A stretch of DNA of 64,000 bases, taken from Paenibacillus macquariensis. GTDB lineage: Bacteria > Bacillota > Bacilli > Paenibacillales > Paenibacillaceae. Where the stretch lies: the NCBI RefSeq assembly GCF_900156375.1, contig NZ_FTNK01000021.1, positions 1-64,000 of the forward strand. Reading direction: 5' to 3'. The translations under genes were made by a program, and so were the position numbers. Under the pieces are notes generated by a model, which made no database searches, was not told the origin of the DNA, and was given only the letters and a program-made list of their open reading frames with translations. The number at the start of each line of letters is the position of its first letter. Positions within the stretch are counted from its first letter, which is position 1. Shown here in pieces: positions 25,407 through 34,567 of the stretch.

Positions 25407-26333
25407 ATGTCTAATCAAATAAAATTAGGTAATACCGAACGTAGTTATAATCTTGTTCCAGGTTGGGCCAAACTTCCTGCTGACTTGGACTTCGGATATA
25501 CGCATGGAATTGTCGTTGATCAGGAAGATAACGTCTATGTGTTTCATACGGGAAAACCTTCGATTTTCAAATTTAATCAAGACGGACAATTTCTAGGGGC
25601 ATGGGGCGAAGAGTTTGAGGGCGGCGCACATGGATTTTACTTGAATAAAGAGCAGGATGGCGAATACCTCTATGTAACAGATACTTCGCGATGTAATATT
25701 GTGAAAATGGATTTAAGCGGCAACCACTTGCTTACATTGGAAACGCCAGATCGCGCGGACATTTATAATGAAGAGTTGAAATTTGTACCTACGGATGTAG
25801 CTGTCTCTGCTAATGGCGATATTTATGTAGCTGACGGTTATGGTCAAAGCTGGATTCATCAATATACAGCAGCTGGTGAATATATCCGGTCGTGGGGTGG
25901 AAAGGGTACAGAATGCGGACAATTGAACTGTCCGCATGGCATTTCCATTGATACACGACAAGGTGAAGAAGAAGTTTACGTAGCGGATCGTGGCAATCAC
26001 CGTATTCAAGTTTTCACTTTGCAAGGTGATTTCAAAAGAGTAATCATGGATGATTTGGACATGCCTTGTAGCTTTTATTTTCAAGGAGATGAAGTTTACA
26101 TCCCTGACTTGGATAGCCGCATTACAATTTTCGACAAGAATGATCGGTTGATCTGTCATTTAGGTGAAGATCAACAGGCATATAAACAAACGGGCTGGCC
26201 TAATTTGCCGAAGTCTTATTATCGTGATAATAAATTCAGCTCACCTCATGGTATTTGTGTAGATTCCCAAGGTTCTGTTTATGTAGCTGAATGGATTGTT
26301 GATGGTCGTGTAACGAAGCTTTCTCGATCATGA
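25407..26333 (+). CDS. NHL-repeat six-bladed beta-propeller protein
   Basis: A 308-residue protein made of NHL-type blades, e.g. THGIVVDQEDNVYVFHTGKP, PTDVAVSANGDIYVADGYG, PHGISIDTRQ... VYVADRGNHRIQVF and SPHGICVDSQGSVYVAEW. No signal peptide is visible, so it should be cytosolic. NHL propellers act as binding scaffolds or as lactonase/lyase-type enzymes. It likely forms an operon with the dioxygenase; a strong terminator closes the unit at 26412-26444. A catalytic partnership is inference. The GGGG before the ATG is a weak ribosome site. Confidence 0.8.
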   Translation: MSNQIKLGNTERSYNLVPGWAKLPADLDFGYTHGIVVDQEDNVYVFHTGKPSIFKFNQDGQFLGAWGEEFEGGAHGFYLNKEQDGEYLYVTDTSRCNIVKMDLSGNHLLTLETPDRADIYNEELKFVPTDVAVSANGDIYVADGYGQSWIHQYTAAGEYIRSWGGKGTECGQLNCPHGISIDTRQGEEEVYVADRGNHRIQVFTLQGDFKRVIMDDLDMPCSFYFQGDEVYIPDLDSRITIFDKNDRLICHLGEDQQAYKQTGWPNLPKSYYRDNKFSSPHGICVDSQGSVYVAEWIVDGRVTKLSRS

Positions 26334-26411
26334 AACTAACAGAATAGGTGTGCAGTCACTTACAAAATTAAGAGTGACGTGATCTTCGGATCCATTCGTC
26401 TTCCATCAAGC

Positions 26412-26444
26412 AAATCCACAACCTTTTTCGGTTGTGGATTTTTC
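26412..26444 (+). terminator. Terminator after the NHL gene
   Basis: AAATCCACAACC and GGTTGTGGATTT around TTTTTC, followed by T. The rest of 26334-26663 holds no recognised gene. Confidence 0.9.
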
Positions 26445-26663
26445 ATATTATAAGGAAAGGATGCAAGACTGGTGAGGTTTAATAAGGTTTTATATGACTA
26501 TATTTTGGATGAGTGACGCATTATATCGAAGAAACAAGACCATTCTTCAGTCATACGTGATTTATTCGCAGAAGGGAAATCATGATACAAGGCAAAACCC
26601 CGGAAATGCTATAATCTTAACAGGGTAGTCTGTCCATTAAGATATATGTATAGGAGGTTAGGT

Positions 26664-29123
26664 ATGCAAGAAGATACATCGGCAGCCTCGGAATTTCGGT
26701 TTTCTATTAACCTCCCTGACGACGCAATCGCTTCCTGGCATCAGGAACTAGAGGTGCTATACATCTTGCAGGGAACTGGGGTACTACAGCTGGATGACAA
26801 TCAGTTTGCCTATGAAGTTCGGCAGGATGACATCATTGTGTTGAATAGCTACCAACTGCACTGCTTGGACATGCAAGGTTCGGGCAAGGCTCTATCGTTG
26901 TTTATCTCGCCCGCATTTTTGGCGGCTTTTTGTCCTGAGATCGAAAGTATTATTATCGAGTGTAAGTCTTTTCTGTACCCGAAGGAGGAGCAGGCACGCT
27001 TTGATTTACTCCGCAGTGAGTTCGCTAGCGTATTCCAGGCCTATTACAAAAACGAATCTCGTTTACCTATATTATTGCGTAGTCGTGTGGGAGTACTGTT
27101 GAACAATCTAGTACATAATTTTCTCGAGCAGAACAAACAAAAGGATCCTTCTAGATCCTCAAGCAGGGAAAGGTTGCGCAAAGCCACCGATTATATCCAC
27201 CGACATTATCGGGAGAATATTACTCTGAGCGGACTAGCCGCCACTGTCTATTTAAGCAGCTCCTACCTGTCCCATTTATTTCAGAAACAACTTGGTCTTA
27301 CTTTCACTGCCTACCTTACGAATGTCAGGTTGAGTCAGGCAGTGACTCTTCTTCGGAGTGAAAGAACGATCACGGACATCGCCTCAGAAGTTGGGTTTCC
27401 AAGTGCCAACGCATTGATCGACGCCTTCAAACGGCGCTTTGGCGTTACACCAGGGCAATACCGCCACATAAATGAGCATGTTGCCGCTGAGCCTAATGAG
27501 AAAGGTACCGCAAGCGAGGGATTCTCGACCGATTTTTCTTCACTGATGCGACATTTGCATCAACCCGAGCAATCCATTGTCCGACCCCAGGTTAACGAGG
27601 TACATGATCTTCATGTGGACATTAGCCGTAAGATTCGGTCGCTGAGTCATAATTGGCGGACGTTGGTTAATGCAGGATATGCCAAAGATCTGTTGAATGG
27701 CGCAGTACAGGCGCAAATACGAAAGATGCAAAAGGAGATTGGGTTTCGCTATGTGCGATGCAAAGGTCTGTTAGACGATGACATGATGCTGTATGTCAGC
27801 AAATTGTCGGGCAGCGCAGATTATAACTTTGTTTATGTAGATGAGGTACTGGACTTCATGCTTTCAGTGGAGTTAAAACCTTATGTGGAATTCAGTTATA
27901 TGCCCTCTGCATTAGCGAGGGCAGCCGTGTTTCCATTCAAGAGGCCAAGTATCCTATCTATGCCTGAAAAATTAGACGAATGGCTCGCCCTTGTGACTTC
28001 TCTTGTCCGACATTTCATAGACCGATATGGGATTGAGTCAGTGCGGGAATGGAGGTTCGCTCCCTTCGTGAGTCCAGAGTTTTCGGGCTATGGTGTGTTT
28101 ACAATGGAAGAATACTGGGTGCTTTACCGAGAGACCAGCCACGCGATCCGTGCTATCAATCCGCAGCTTCATATCGTCGGCCCAGGAAGCAACATTGATT
28201 CGAGTGATTATATCAGCGACTTTCTGGTGTCTTGTAGCAAGGATAACTGTATGCCCGACTCACTGGCTCTGCGTGCTTATCACAGCATATTACCCGATCA
28301 GGAAGACACTGGTCTACAGCTCATGGCGGAGGATGAAGCGTTTCCTCTTGCGGCAAGCGGCGATGAACAGTTTTTGGGGCACTCGTTGCACAAGGTCAAA
28401 AAGATGCTGCGCCAACGCGGTTTCGGTAATCTGCCCGTGATTCTTGAAGAGTGGAGCAATAGCATTTGGCAGCGTGATTTGTGCAACGATACCTCCTACA
28501 AATCCGCTTTTCTTTTCAAAAACATTTTGGAAAACTACGACCAGTTTGAGGCTATGGGATACTGGTCGCTAAGTGACCATATGGAGGAGATCGTTCCTTC
28601 GGCGGATCTTTTTCATGGAGGGTTTGGTTTATTCACACGCGGGGGATTGCCCAAAAGCTGCTATTGCGCCCTGCAGATGTTGCGATATGCAGGTAGTAGC
28701 CTGCTATCTGAAGGTGACGGGTATTTTATAACTTCTTCGAAAAGTGAAATACAGATATTTTTATATAATTATTGTCATTATGATACACTTTATCGCTACC
28801 GTCATACCACTCACCTGACTCAAACCGAACGGTACAACGTGTTCAATATACGCAATACCCGTAAGTACCACATTTGTCTGGACGGCTTAATGCCGGGTGT
28901 TTATACTGAGCGCAGGTATTCTGTAGGTCCGGCTGGGGGAAGCGCCTTTGACGAATGGCTAAATATGGGTGCGCCCAAGGACATGCGTCCAGAAGAATGG
29001 TCTTATCTTGAAAGTCGGTCCCTGCCGTTATTTCAAATGCGGTCGCAGCAAGTGACAGCGAACTTTGTAGTAAATGCTGTTGTTCAGCCGCATGAGGTGC
29101 AAGTGATTCTATTAACACGATAA
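26664..29123 (+). CDS. AraC regulator fused to a degenerate GH39-like domain
   Basis: An 819-residue protein. Residues about 15-90 are a cupin sensor (WHQELEVLYILQGTG), about 175-275 the AraC HTH pair (LSGLAATVYLSSSYLSHLFQKQLG; ITDIASEVGFPSANALIDAFKRRFG), and from about 310 to the end a beta-xylosidase-like GH39 TIM barrel with a C-terminal beta domain. In GH39 enzymes the acid/base Glu lies in a W-x-F-E-x-W-N-E-P motif; here the matching run is WRFAPFVSPE (463-472), so the Glu is replaced, apparently by S470. The nucleophile motif survives as EEW (E596). I infer a ligand-binding pseudo-enzyme. AGGAGG at 26652-26657 fixes the ATG at 26664. A terminator follows at 29142. Confidence 0.85.
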   Translation: MQEDTSAASEFRFSINLPDDAIASWHQELEVLYILQGTGVLQLDDNQFAYEVRQDDIIVLNSYQLHCLDMQGSGKALSLFISPAFLAAFCPEIESIIIECKSFLYPKEEQARFDLLRSEFASVFQAYYKNESRLPILLRSRVGVLLNNLVHNFLEQNKQKDPSRSSSRERLRKATDYIHRHYRENITLSGLAATVYLSSSYLSHLFQKQLGLTFTAYLTNVRLSQAVTLLRSERTITDIASEVGFPSANALIDAFKRRFGVTPGQYRHINEHVAAEPNEKGTASEGFSTDFSSLMRHLHQPEQSIVRPQVNEVHDLHVDISRKIRSLSHNWRTLVNAGYAKDLLNGAVQAQIRKMQKEIGFRYVRCKGLLDDDMMLYVSKLSGSADYNFVYVDEVLDFMLSVELKPYVEFSYMPSALARAAVFPFKRPSILSMPEKLDEWLALVTSLVRHFIDRYGIESVREWRFAPFVSPEFSGYGVFTMEEYWVLYRETSHAIRAINPQLHIVGPGSNIDSSDYISDFLVSCSKDNCMPDSLALRAYHSILPDQEDTGLQLMAEDEAFPLAASGDEQFLGHSLHKVKKMLRQRGFGNLPVILEEWSNSIWQRDLCNDTSYKSAFLFKNILENYDQFEAMGYWSLSDHMEEIVPSADLFHGGFGLFTRGGLPKSCYCALQMLRYAGSSLLSEGDGYFITSSKSEIQIFLYNYCHYDTLYRYRHTTHLTQTERYNVFNIRNTRKYHICLDGLMPGVYTERRYSVGPAGGSAFDEWLNMGAPKDMRPEEWSYLESRSLPLFQMRSQQVTANFVVNAVVQPHEVQVILLTR

Positions 29124-29141
29124 ACAAAAAATAATACTACG

Positions 29142-29169
29142 AGGATGACATTCGCGTCGTCCTTTTTTT
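29142..29169 (+). terminator. Terminator after the AraC-GH39 gene
   Basis: AGGATGAC and GTCGTCCT (one G-T pair) around ATTCGC, followed by T7. The remaining 280 bp to the esterase gene are AT-rich and hold no gene I can support. Confidence 0.85.
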
Positions 29170-29449
29170 GTTTTTTTATATGGTACTTTTGCTCTCGACT
29201 ACATAAATGGAATCGCTCTCATTTGAGACAATATAAGAAGTATATAATAAAAGAAATAAATCGATATTTTTTCTGAAAGCCCAAACCTATAATTGAGTTA
29301 TGGCAAACCTACTACAAATATGCCATTCAACAACGATCATATAGATAAATCGAGCTTATTGAAGACGAGCCAGAATAATAAACTTACCATTAGTCCTAGC
29401 TCAGTAAGATTAGGCCCAATGGATACAACATTCGAAAGGAAGTATCATT

Positions 29450-30562
29450 ATGGAACGCAAATATTCTCAACAACTTCTTAAATCTATGCTTGAAAGGCAG
29501 TATGTAATCAATGAAAATGGTCTAGATATCCTGATTAAGCCCATTCCTGAAACCGATGAGCCTGGTGTACTGGATCCTCGCTTTTATCAGAGTATGGCGC
29601 CAATGTTGAAAGGCTACAAGGGCTTGATGATTAAGATGATGATGAAAGGCGGCAAAAAGAAAAACATCCAAAAAAGCGCAGCTCAAATGCGTCGGATGAT
29701 GAATGGCGTGAATAGCATACCGATCACTGAAGGCGTTGATGTGAGGCATGCTACCGTTCAGAACGGCGATGTGGCATTACCTGTCCGTATTTATACCTCG
29801 CAAAAGAAGAAGGCAGGCTTGCAGCCAGTGTTCTATTATATTCACGGCGGAGGTTTCGTAGCAGGAGGGCCAGACGTGGTGGATGAGATGTGCAAGCTTG
29901 TAGTTGCGAATACCGGATGTGTATCGATTCAGGTTGATTACCGCCTTGCTCCGGAGAACCCTTACCCTGCAGGGCACGATGACTGCTATGAGGTGTTGAA
30001 ATGGATATATGCCCACGCCGAAGAATTCAATGGTGACCCGCATCGCATCTGTATCTCTGGTGATTCCGCCGGTGGGAATCTAGCTACGGTGTGCACAATG
30101 AAGGATCGGGATGAGGGAACCCAGATGGTGAAGGCACAGGCACTACTATATCCAAGTGTGGACGCAGCAGGTATGATTGGACATATGCAGCGCAGAGATG
30201 TTTATGAAATATCCCCGTCTCAGGATAAACCGATTCGTTCGATCCTGGATATGTTGAGCGGCGCATTAGGAAGTGTCACATTGGGCGATTATTTGGGAGT
30301 GCCCGATGATACAATCCCTCATATAAGCCCGCTGCGAGGAGATCTGAAAGGGATGCCGCCTACCATTATTTTGTTTGGCGAATATGACTTTTTGCGTATA
30401 GAGGATGATGCATATGCCTTAAAGCTGAAGGAGTCAGGTGTCAAAGTGAAAACGGTACGGTACAAAGGACTTTCCCACGGCTTTGCCGATCAAGTGGGTG
30501 TTACACCACAAGCGGAGGACAGTCTGATTGAAATCGGAAAATTCATGTTGGAAAATGTGTAA
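29450..30562 (+). CDS. Alpha/beta hydrolase, hormone-sensitive-lipase (HSL) type esterase
   Basis: A 370-residue cytosolic esterase. The oxyanion motif YYIHGGGFVAGG (about 128-139), nucleophile elbow ISGDSAGGNLA, acid FGEYDFLR and catalytic His in GLSHGFADQ are all present and correctly ordered; VDYRLAPENPYPAG is diagnostic of the HSL/BFAE family. The N-terminal ~100 residues form the lid with a very basic KMMMKGGKKKN run. Likely acts on short-chain acyl esters. AAAGGAAG lies 8 nt before the ATG. Monocistronic. Confidence 0.88.
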   Translation: MERKYSQQLLKSMLERQYVINENGLDILIKPIPETDEPGVLDPRFYQSMAPMLKGYKGLMIKMMMKGGKKKNIQKSAAQMRRMMNGVNSIPITEGVDVRHATVQNGDVALPVRIYTSQKKKAGLQPVFYYIHGGGFVAGGPDVVDEMCKLVVANTGCVSIQVDYRLAPENPYPAGHDDCYEVLKWIYAHAEEFNGDPHRICISGDSAGGNLATVCTMKDRDEGTQMVKAQALLYPSVDAAGMIGHMQRRDVYEISPSQDKPIRSILDMLSGALGSVTLGDYLGVPDDTIPHISPLRGDLKGMPPTIILFGEYDFLRIEDDAYALKLKESGVKVKTVRYKGLSHGFADQVGVTPQAEDSLIEIGKFMLENV

Positions 30563-30610
30563 TAAAAAATTTCGAGCTGTGCTGCTCCTTTATCATGAGG
30601 GGTAGTCACT

Positions 30611-30799
30611 AAGGTTACAACTTTAGACGGATTGGACAGGAATCGCGATTTTTATACAGGACAAATCACTGTATTTGATTTCGATAATTCATGTTTCTGT
30701 TGGTATATGATGACCTGGCAAATCTCTGGACACATGGGGTGGGCTGGATACAATTTGAACTATAGTAGATGCATTCGAAGTAATGCGGAACAATGGTGA
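30611..30799 (+). pseudogene. Aminoglycoside-phosphotransferase-like fragment
   Basis: Sixty-two codons ending in TGA read ...GLDRNRDFYTGQITVFDFDN then SCFCWYMMTW, recognisable as the end of the catalytic loop and the metal-binding DFD motif of APH/choline-kinase-like phosphotransferases (usual GDLHRGNF...ITLFDFDD). The catalytic HGD/D-x-x-x-x-N segment is mutated (GLDRNRD) and there is no start. A second coding-like run (VDAFEVMRNNGEVLECDEEL) ends at 30848 in another frame and may be a further scrap. Confidence 0.5.
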
Positions 30800-30893
30800 A
30801 GTGCTGGAGTGCGATGAGGAGCTGTCGGATCGCATAAAATGTCTGTAAGAGGATATCCCGTATTTTTGTATGGCAATCGAGCAGATAACGAAG

Positions 30894-30928
30894 AAAAAAG
30901 GCTGCAGCTAGTTAGTAGCTGCAGCCTT
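30894..30928 (-). terminator. Terminator of the aldo/keto reductase gene
   Basis: AAGGCTGCAGCTA and TAGCTGCAGCCTT form a perfect 13-bp stem around GTTAG; on the minus strand it is followed by T6. Half of it reappears at 14731. Confidence 0.9.
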
Positions 30929-30941
30929 ATGTTCGTATCGA

Positions 30942-31793
30942 TTAAATATCAAGTTTACGGGTACCCATCCATTTCACCATTTCAGGATCGCGATGTGAAA
31001 AGAAGAGGCTCTGATTCGTATCTAACGTACTAATCAATTCCATATCCTCTTGACTTAATTCAAAATCAAAGTTACTAAAGTTCTCGATAATTCTATCTTT
31101 ACGAACAGATTTTGGAATCACAACGACTTCTCTTTGTGTCAACCAACGCAAAACCACTTGAGCAACGGATTTATTATACTTTCCAGCTATAGATACTAAT
31201 ACCTCATTCTGGAACAAGTTATTTTTCCCTTCAGCAAAAGGCGCCCAGGACTCAATCTGAACATTGTTTTCTTTCATAAATTTAGCACTTAAGATTTGCT
31301 GGTTGAAGGGGTGCGTTTCGACCTGGTTTATAGCGGGAGTTACTTCGTTATGAATAGCCAAATCGATCAGACGATCCGGTTCGAAGTTACTAACGCCGAT
31401 TGCACGGACCTTTCCTTCACGATACAACTCCTCCATAGCGCGCCAAGATCCATATACATCTCCAAATGGCTGATGAATTAAATATAAATCCAAATAATCC
31501 AATTGCAATCTTTCTAGTGATTTTTCAAAGGCTTTTTTGGTGCGTTCATAACCAGTATCCTGTACCCAAAGTTTTGTCGTGATAAATAACTCTTCTCTTG
31601 CCACGCCACTACGTTTGATCGCTCTTCCAACTGCTTCCTCATTTAAATAAGAGGCAGCAGTATCAATCAGACGATAGCCTGCCATGATAGCATCATAAAC
31701 GGTTTGTTCACATTCATTTGGATCTGCAATCTGATAAACACCAAAGCCGAGTATAGGCATCTCAACACCATTGTTTAAAATTACTTTCTGCAT
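30942..31793 (-). CDS. Aldo/keto reductase
   Basis: A 283-residue NADPH-dependent reductase with the full catalytic tetrad: D44, Y49, K74 and H107 (LIDTAASYLNE, ITTKLW, LYLIHQPF). The (beta/alpha)8 signatures GVSNF and the C-terminal VVIPKSVRKDRIIENF cofactor loop are intact. Such enzymes reduce 2,5-diketo-gluconate, methylglyoxal and other aldehydes. GGAGGG lies 8 nt before the ATG. The gene is divergent from an AraC regulator related to YqhC, the activator that controls the reductases YqhD and DkgA in E. coli, suggesting a similar aldehyde-response pair. Confidence 0.9.
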   Translation of the reverse strand: MQKVILNNGVEMPILGFGVYQIADPNECEQTVYDAIMAGYRLIDTAASYLNEEAVGRAIKRSGVAREELFITTKLWVQDTGYERTKKAFEKSLERLQLDYLDLYLIHQPFGDVYGSWRAMEELYREGKVRAIGVSNFEPDRLIDLAIHNEVTPAINQVETHPFNQQILSAKFMKENNVQIESWAPFAEGKNNLFQNEVLVSIAGKYNKSVAQVVLRWLTQREVVVIPKSVRKDRIIENFSNFDFELSQEDMELISTLDTNQSLFFSHRDPEMVKWMGTRKLDI

Positions 31794-32218
31794 TTAAAAC
31801 CCTCCATTTTTTTGAAGTTATTAATAAATAAGATATTTTGATCTTATCCACTACACCCATAACAGGGTTATTCCGACGCCACATGTTTAGAGAACATACG
31901 GGTAAGCCAGAAATGAAACTGAAGTTACGGCGTCAGCAACTAATCGATTAAAATAATTCACCACACCGTAACTCCTCGATACCAACGAATATTTGCTATG
32001 AAAAGCGCTTATATGCTACGCACGTGCTGAGTTTATTTCCCAAAAACTCGCTTATTATCTAACAGTAGCACCTCAAGGGCATGTCTATATTATGCATTCC
32101 TGAACAAAGAACGGATATCTAATTCGTCTCAAATCATTGCCTAATCCTCTTAAGACCATTCCTTTTCAGCAAACTAATGCCGTATAATCATATAAAACAA
32201 CGCATCAAGGAGGGGCCA
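31794..32218. promoter_or_regulatory. Divergent promoter region between reductase and AraC genes
   Basis: 425 bp that must hold both promoters. I see a short ATGTT/AACAT inverted repeat near 31882-31896 but no convincing -35/-10 pair or symmetric operator. No ORF with a ribosome site apart from the flanking genes. Confidence 0.4.
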
Positions 32219-33103
32219 ATGATAGAAGAATTAAGAATCCGACAGTATAACCTTACACAACTGATTAACCGCCATTGTAAACAATCAGGAGTATTGCAGA
32301 CAACGATCCCTTCACTGTTTCTTATTCGTTCGGAAAAGGTAGAAGAGCCTGCCTACAGAGTATTTAATCCTTCCTTTTGTTTTGTTACTCAAGGGCTAAA
32401 AGAAATATTCCTAGCTGAGGAACGCCTAGAATATGGCTCATCTAATTACCTGATAACATCTATGAACCTTCCGGTAATTGGGCAGGTAATCAAGGCTTCA
32501 CCCGATGTTCCGTATTTGAGCATAAAACTTGATTTTAGTCAGAATGAAATTTTAGAGGTATTGAAAGACGCTCAAATTCATGTCAATGCAAAGGACGATG
32601 CTACACGAGCCATGTTCGTCGGTCAGATCGAATTATCCATATTGGATGCCGTACTCCGTTTGGTTCAATTGCTCGATTCTCCTCAAGACATACCGTTTCT
32701 TGCTCCTATTCATAAGAAAGAGATCATATATAGACTCCTTCAAGGGCAATATGGAGCAAGGCTTGCGCAAATTGCAATGGAAGGAAGTAACACCTATCGC
32801 ATCAGGGGGGCAATCGACCAAATTATCCAACATTATGATCAACCTTTAAAAGTTGAAGAGCTTGCAGATGTAGCTAGTATGAGCACTTCTTCATTTCATA
32901 GACACTTTAAGGAAATCACTAACATGAGCCCACTTCAATTTCAAAAACAGCTTCGGTTACAAGAAGCCCGGAGTCTTTTGTTAATAGAGTCAGGGGATGC
33001 TACTGAGGTTGCGTATCGGGTTGGTTATGAAAGTGCCTCCCAGTTTAGTCGTGAATATTCTCGTATGTTTGGTTTTCCTCCCAAGGCGGACATAAGCGAC
33101 TGA
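32219..33103 (+). CDS. AraC-family regulator with AraC_N domain (YqhC-like)
   Basis: A 294-residue regulator whose N-terminal half has the AraC_N (PF06719) pattern: LFLIRSEKVEEPAYRVFNPS then FCFVTQGLKEIFLAEE and LITSMNLPVIGQV; the C-terminal half has the two HTHs (KVEELADVASMSTSSFHRHFK; ATEVAYRVGYESASQFSREY). AGGAGGGG lies 6 nt before the ATG at 32219; an upstream in-frame ATG at 32177 has no ribosome site. Divergent orientation to the aldo/keto reductase points to control of that gene, probably in response to toxic aldehydes. Confidence 0.88.
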   Translation: MIEELRIRQYNLTQLINRHCKQSGVLQTTIPSLFLIRSEKVEEPAYRVFNPSFCFVTQGLKEIFLAEERLEYGSSNYLITSMNLPVIGQVIKASPDVPYLSIKLDFSQNEILEVLKDAQIHVNAKDDATRAMFVGQIELSILDAVLRLVQLLDSPQDIPFLAPIHKKEIIYRLLQGQYGARLAQIAMEGSNTYRIRGAIDQIIQHYDQPLKVEELADVASMSTSSFHRHFKEITNMSPLQFQKQLRLQEARSLLLIESGDATEVAYRVGYESASQFSREYSRMFGFPPKADISD

Positions 33104-33175
33104 AGGAAGCATTTGAACCAATAGAGGGGAATGCAGATCAAAACCTCATTGGGACATCCAATTAACCGCTAATAA

Positions 33176-33340
33176 GTAGGTCGGCTACATGTTGTATGCG
33201 TGGGTACGACAATTCCTGGGTTAAATGATGTCGGTTGGTCCAAACAACGGACCTTTCCGTCAACCACCATTATTGGTGTAGGTGATAATGCACAAAAACC
33301 CATTATCTTCACATTAGAAGAGAATGGGCTAGAAGATTAA
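33176..33340 (+). pseudogene. Unidentified coding remnant
   Basis: Fifty-four open codons between an in-frame TAA and a TAA stop, with protein-like composition (GLNDVGWSKQRTFPSTTIIG, ending FTLEENGLED) but no start codon. I cannot name it. It may be the end of a lost gene that once lay beside the MFS gene. Confidence 0.25.
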
Positions 33341-33355
33341 GCCAACAAAGGCGGA

Positions 33356-34567
33356 TTAAACCGCTAATTTTTGTGGTTCATTTACTGTGTGACGTCCACT
33401 TACCACGAGCATGATTACAGAAATAATGATGAGTATGAAACAGAACACAAATGAATATCGGTAACCTACAAAACTGGCTAATCCCCCGCCAACAAGACTA
33501 CCAATCAGTCTGCCGATCGTGGATGAATTAGAGTAGAGTGTGGATGCATACCCAGGCATGCTTGGTAGCAGATCCTGGATGTAGCTAATGCCAATCGCTG
33601 AAATAACGGCAACAAAAACGGCGAGCAGAACTTGCGCTGCAAGCATCTGCCACATCGCGCCTGAGTTAATGACAACGAGATAATAAACTCCTCCTAGAAT
33701 GGCCCCACACATCATCAAGATTCGGTTACTGTACTTTGCACTGAGTAGACCGAGTATAATCATAAAAGGAATTTCCAGCGCAGCACAAATACTGCTGACT
33801 AGACCAATATCGCTTGTCGTTCCCCCTAGATTGTTAGTAATAAAGAGGGCGGTATTGATGGTGCTCGTCCAGTGAGCTATATACATAAGTATCAGAATCA
33901 GAAAGGGAAGCAGAATATTACGGTTCTGACTCAGCCGGAAACTTTTTACTTTTACTTCAGCATTATTTCTTTTCAGTTCTGTATTTGATTTGAGAAATAG
34001 GAAAATAAGTAAGGCAACAAGTAGGAAAACTCCGATCGTACCCGCGAAAATCCCCTTAAACCCAACAGCAGCGATTAGCAGGGTACCGATTAAAGGACCT
34101 GTAATAAAGCCGAGCGAGAAAGCAGAACGCAAGGTAGAATTAGCAAACGCATGCTCAGTAAAATTACTCTTATTCACAGCTTCTCTAGAAATGGCGAACA
34201 ATTGAGCCATCCCTGGTGCACCTAGGGCAGTGAACACAGTCATGTAGATGAACAAGATCGTAAAATCCTGGATGAGCAAGTATCCGCTATAAGCCAGAGC
34301 ATTGCAGAGTGTGGCGACAAGGTAAATGTTTTTTCGATTCAAGCCGAGGTCAGACCGTTTCCCGATTAGCGTACTGATCCATATCCCGCCAATTAACGTC
34401 ACGGATAGAAAAATACCAAACATCCCGACAGATACTCCAAGCTGTTCCGTGAAATAAATGGATAAAAAAGGTGCACTGAGTGAAATGCCCATTCCCTGCA
34501 GTAACATACATAAAAAGAGTAAGGCATAAGAGGGAATCGAAAATAGTGCAGTGAGTCGGTTGATCAT
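33356..34567 (-). CDS. MFS sugar-efflux transporter, SET family
   Basis: A 403-residue transporter with 12 predicted helices. The architecture and motifs (YALLFLCMLLQGMGISLSAP at the start, FLSVTLIGGIWISTLIGKRSD in loop 2-3, ALGAPGMAQLFAISRE) match the SET group (SetA/SetB) that exports glucose, lactose and non-metabolisable sugar analogues. AGGAG lies 11 nt before the ATG. It is monocistronic with no close neighbour on its strand, so regulation cannot be read. Substrate inferred from family only. Confidence 0.85.
   Translation of the reverse strand: MINRLTALFSIPSYALLFLCMLLQGMGISLSAPFLSIYFTEQLGVSVGMFGIFLSVTLIGGIWISTLIGKRSDLGLNRKNIYLVATLCNALAYSGYLLIQDFTILFIYMTVFTALGAPGMAQLFAISREAVNKSNFTEHAFANSTLRSAFSLGFITGPLIGTLLIAAVGFKGIFAGTIGVFLLVALLIFLFLKSNTELKRNNAEVKVKSFRLSQNRNILLPFLILILMYIAHWTSTINTALFITNNLGGTTSDIGLVSSICAALEIPFMIILGLLSAKYSNRILMMCGAILGGVYYLVVINSGAMWQMLAAQVLLAVFVAVISAIGISYIQDLLPSMPGYASTLYSNSSTIGRLIGSLVGGGLASFVGYRYSFVFCFILIIISVIMLVVSGRHTVNEPQKLAV

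Noticed and set aside
29293..29481. A 62-codon ORF before the esterase
   Set aside because: TTG start, no ribosome site, overlaps the esterase start; likely leader sequence.
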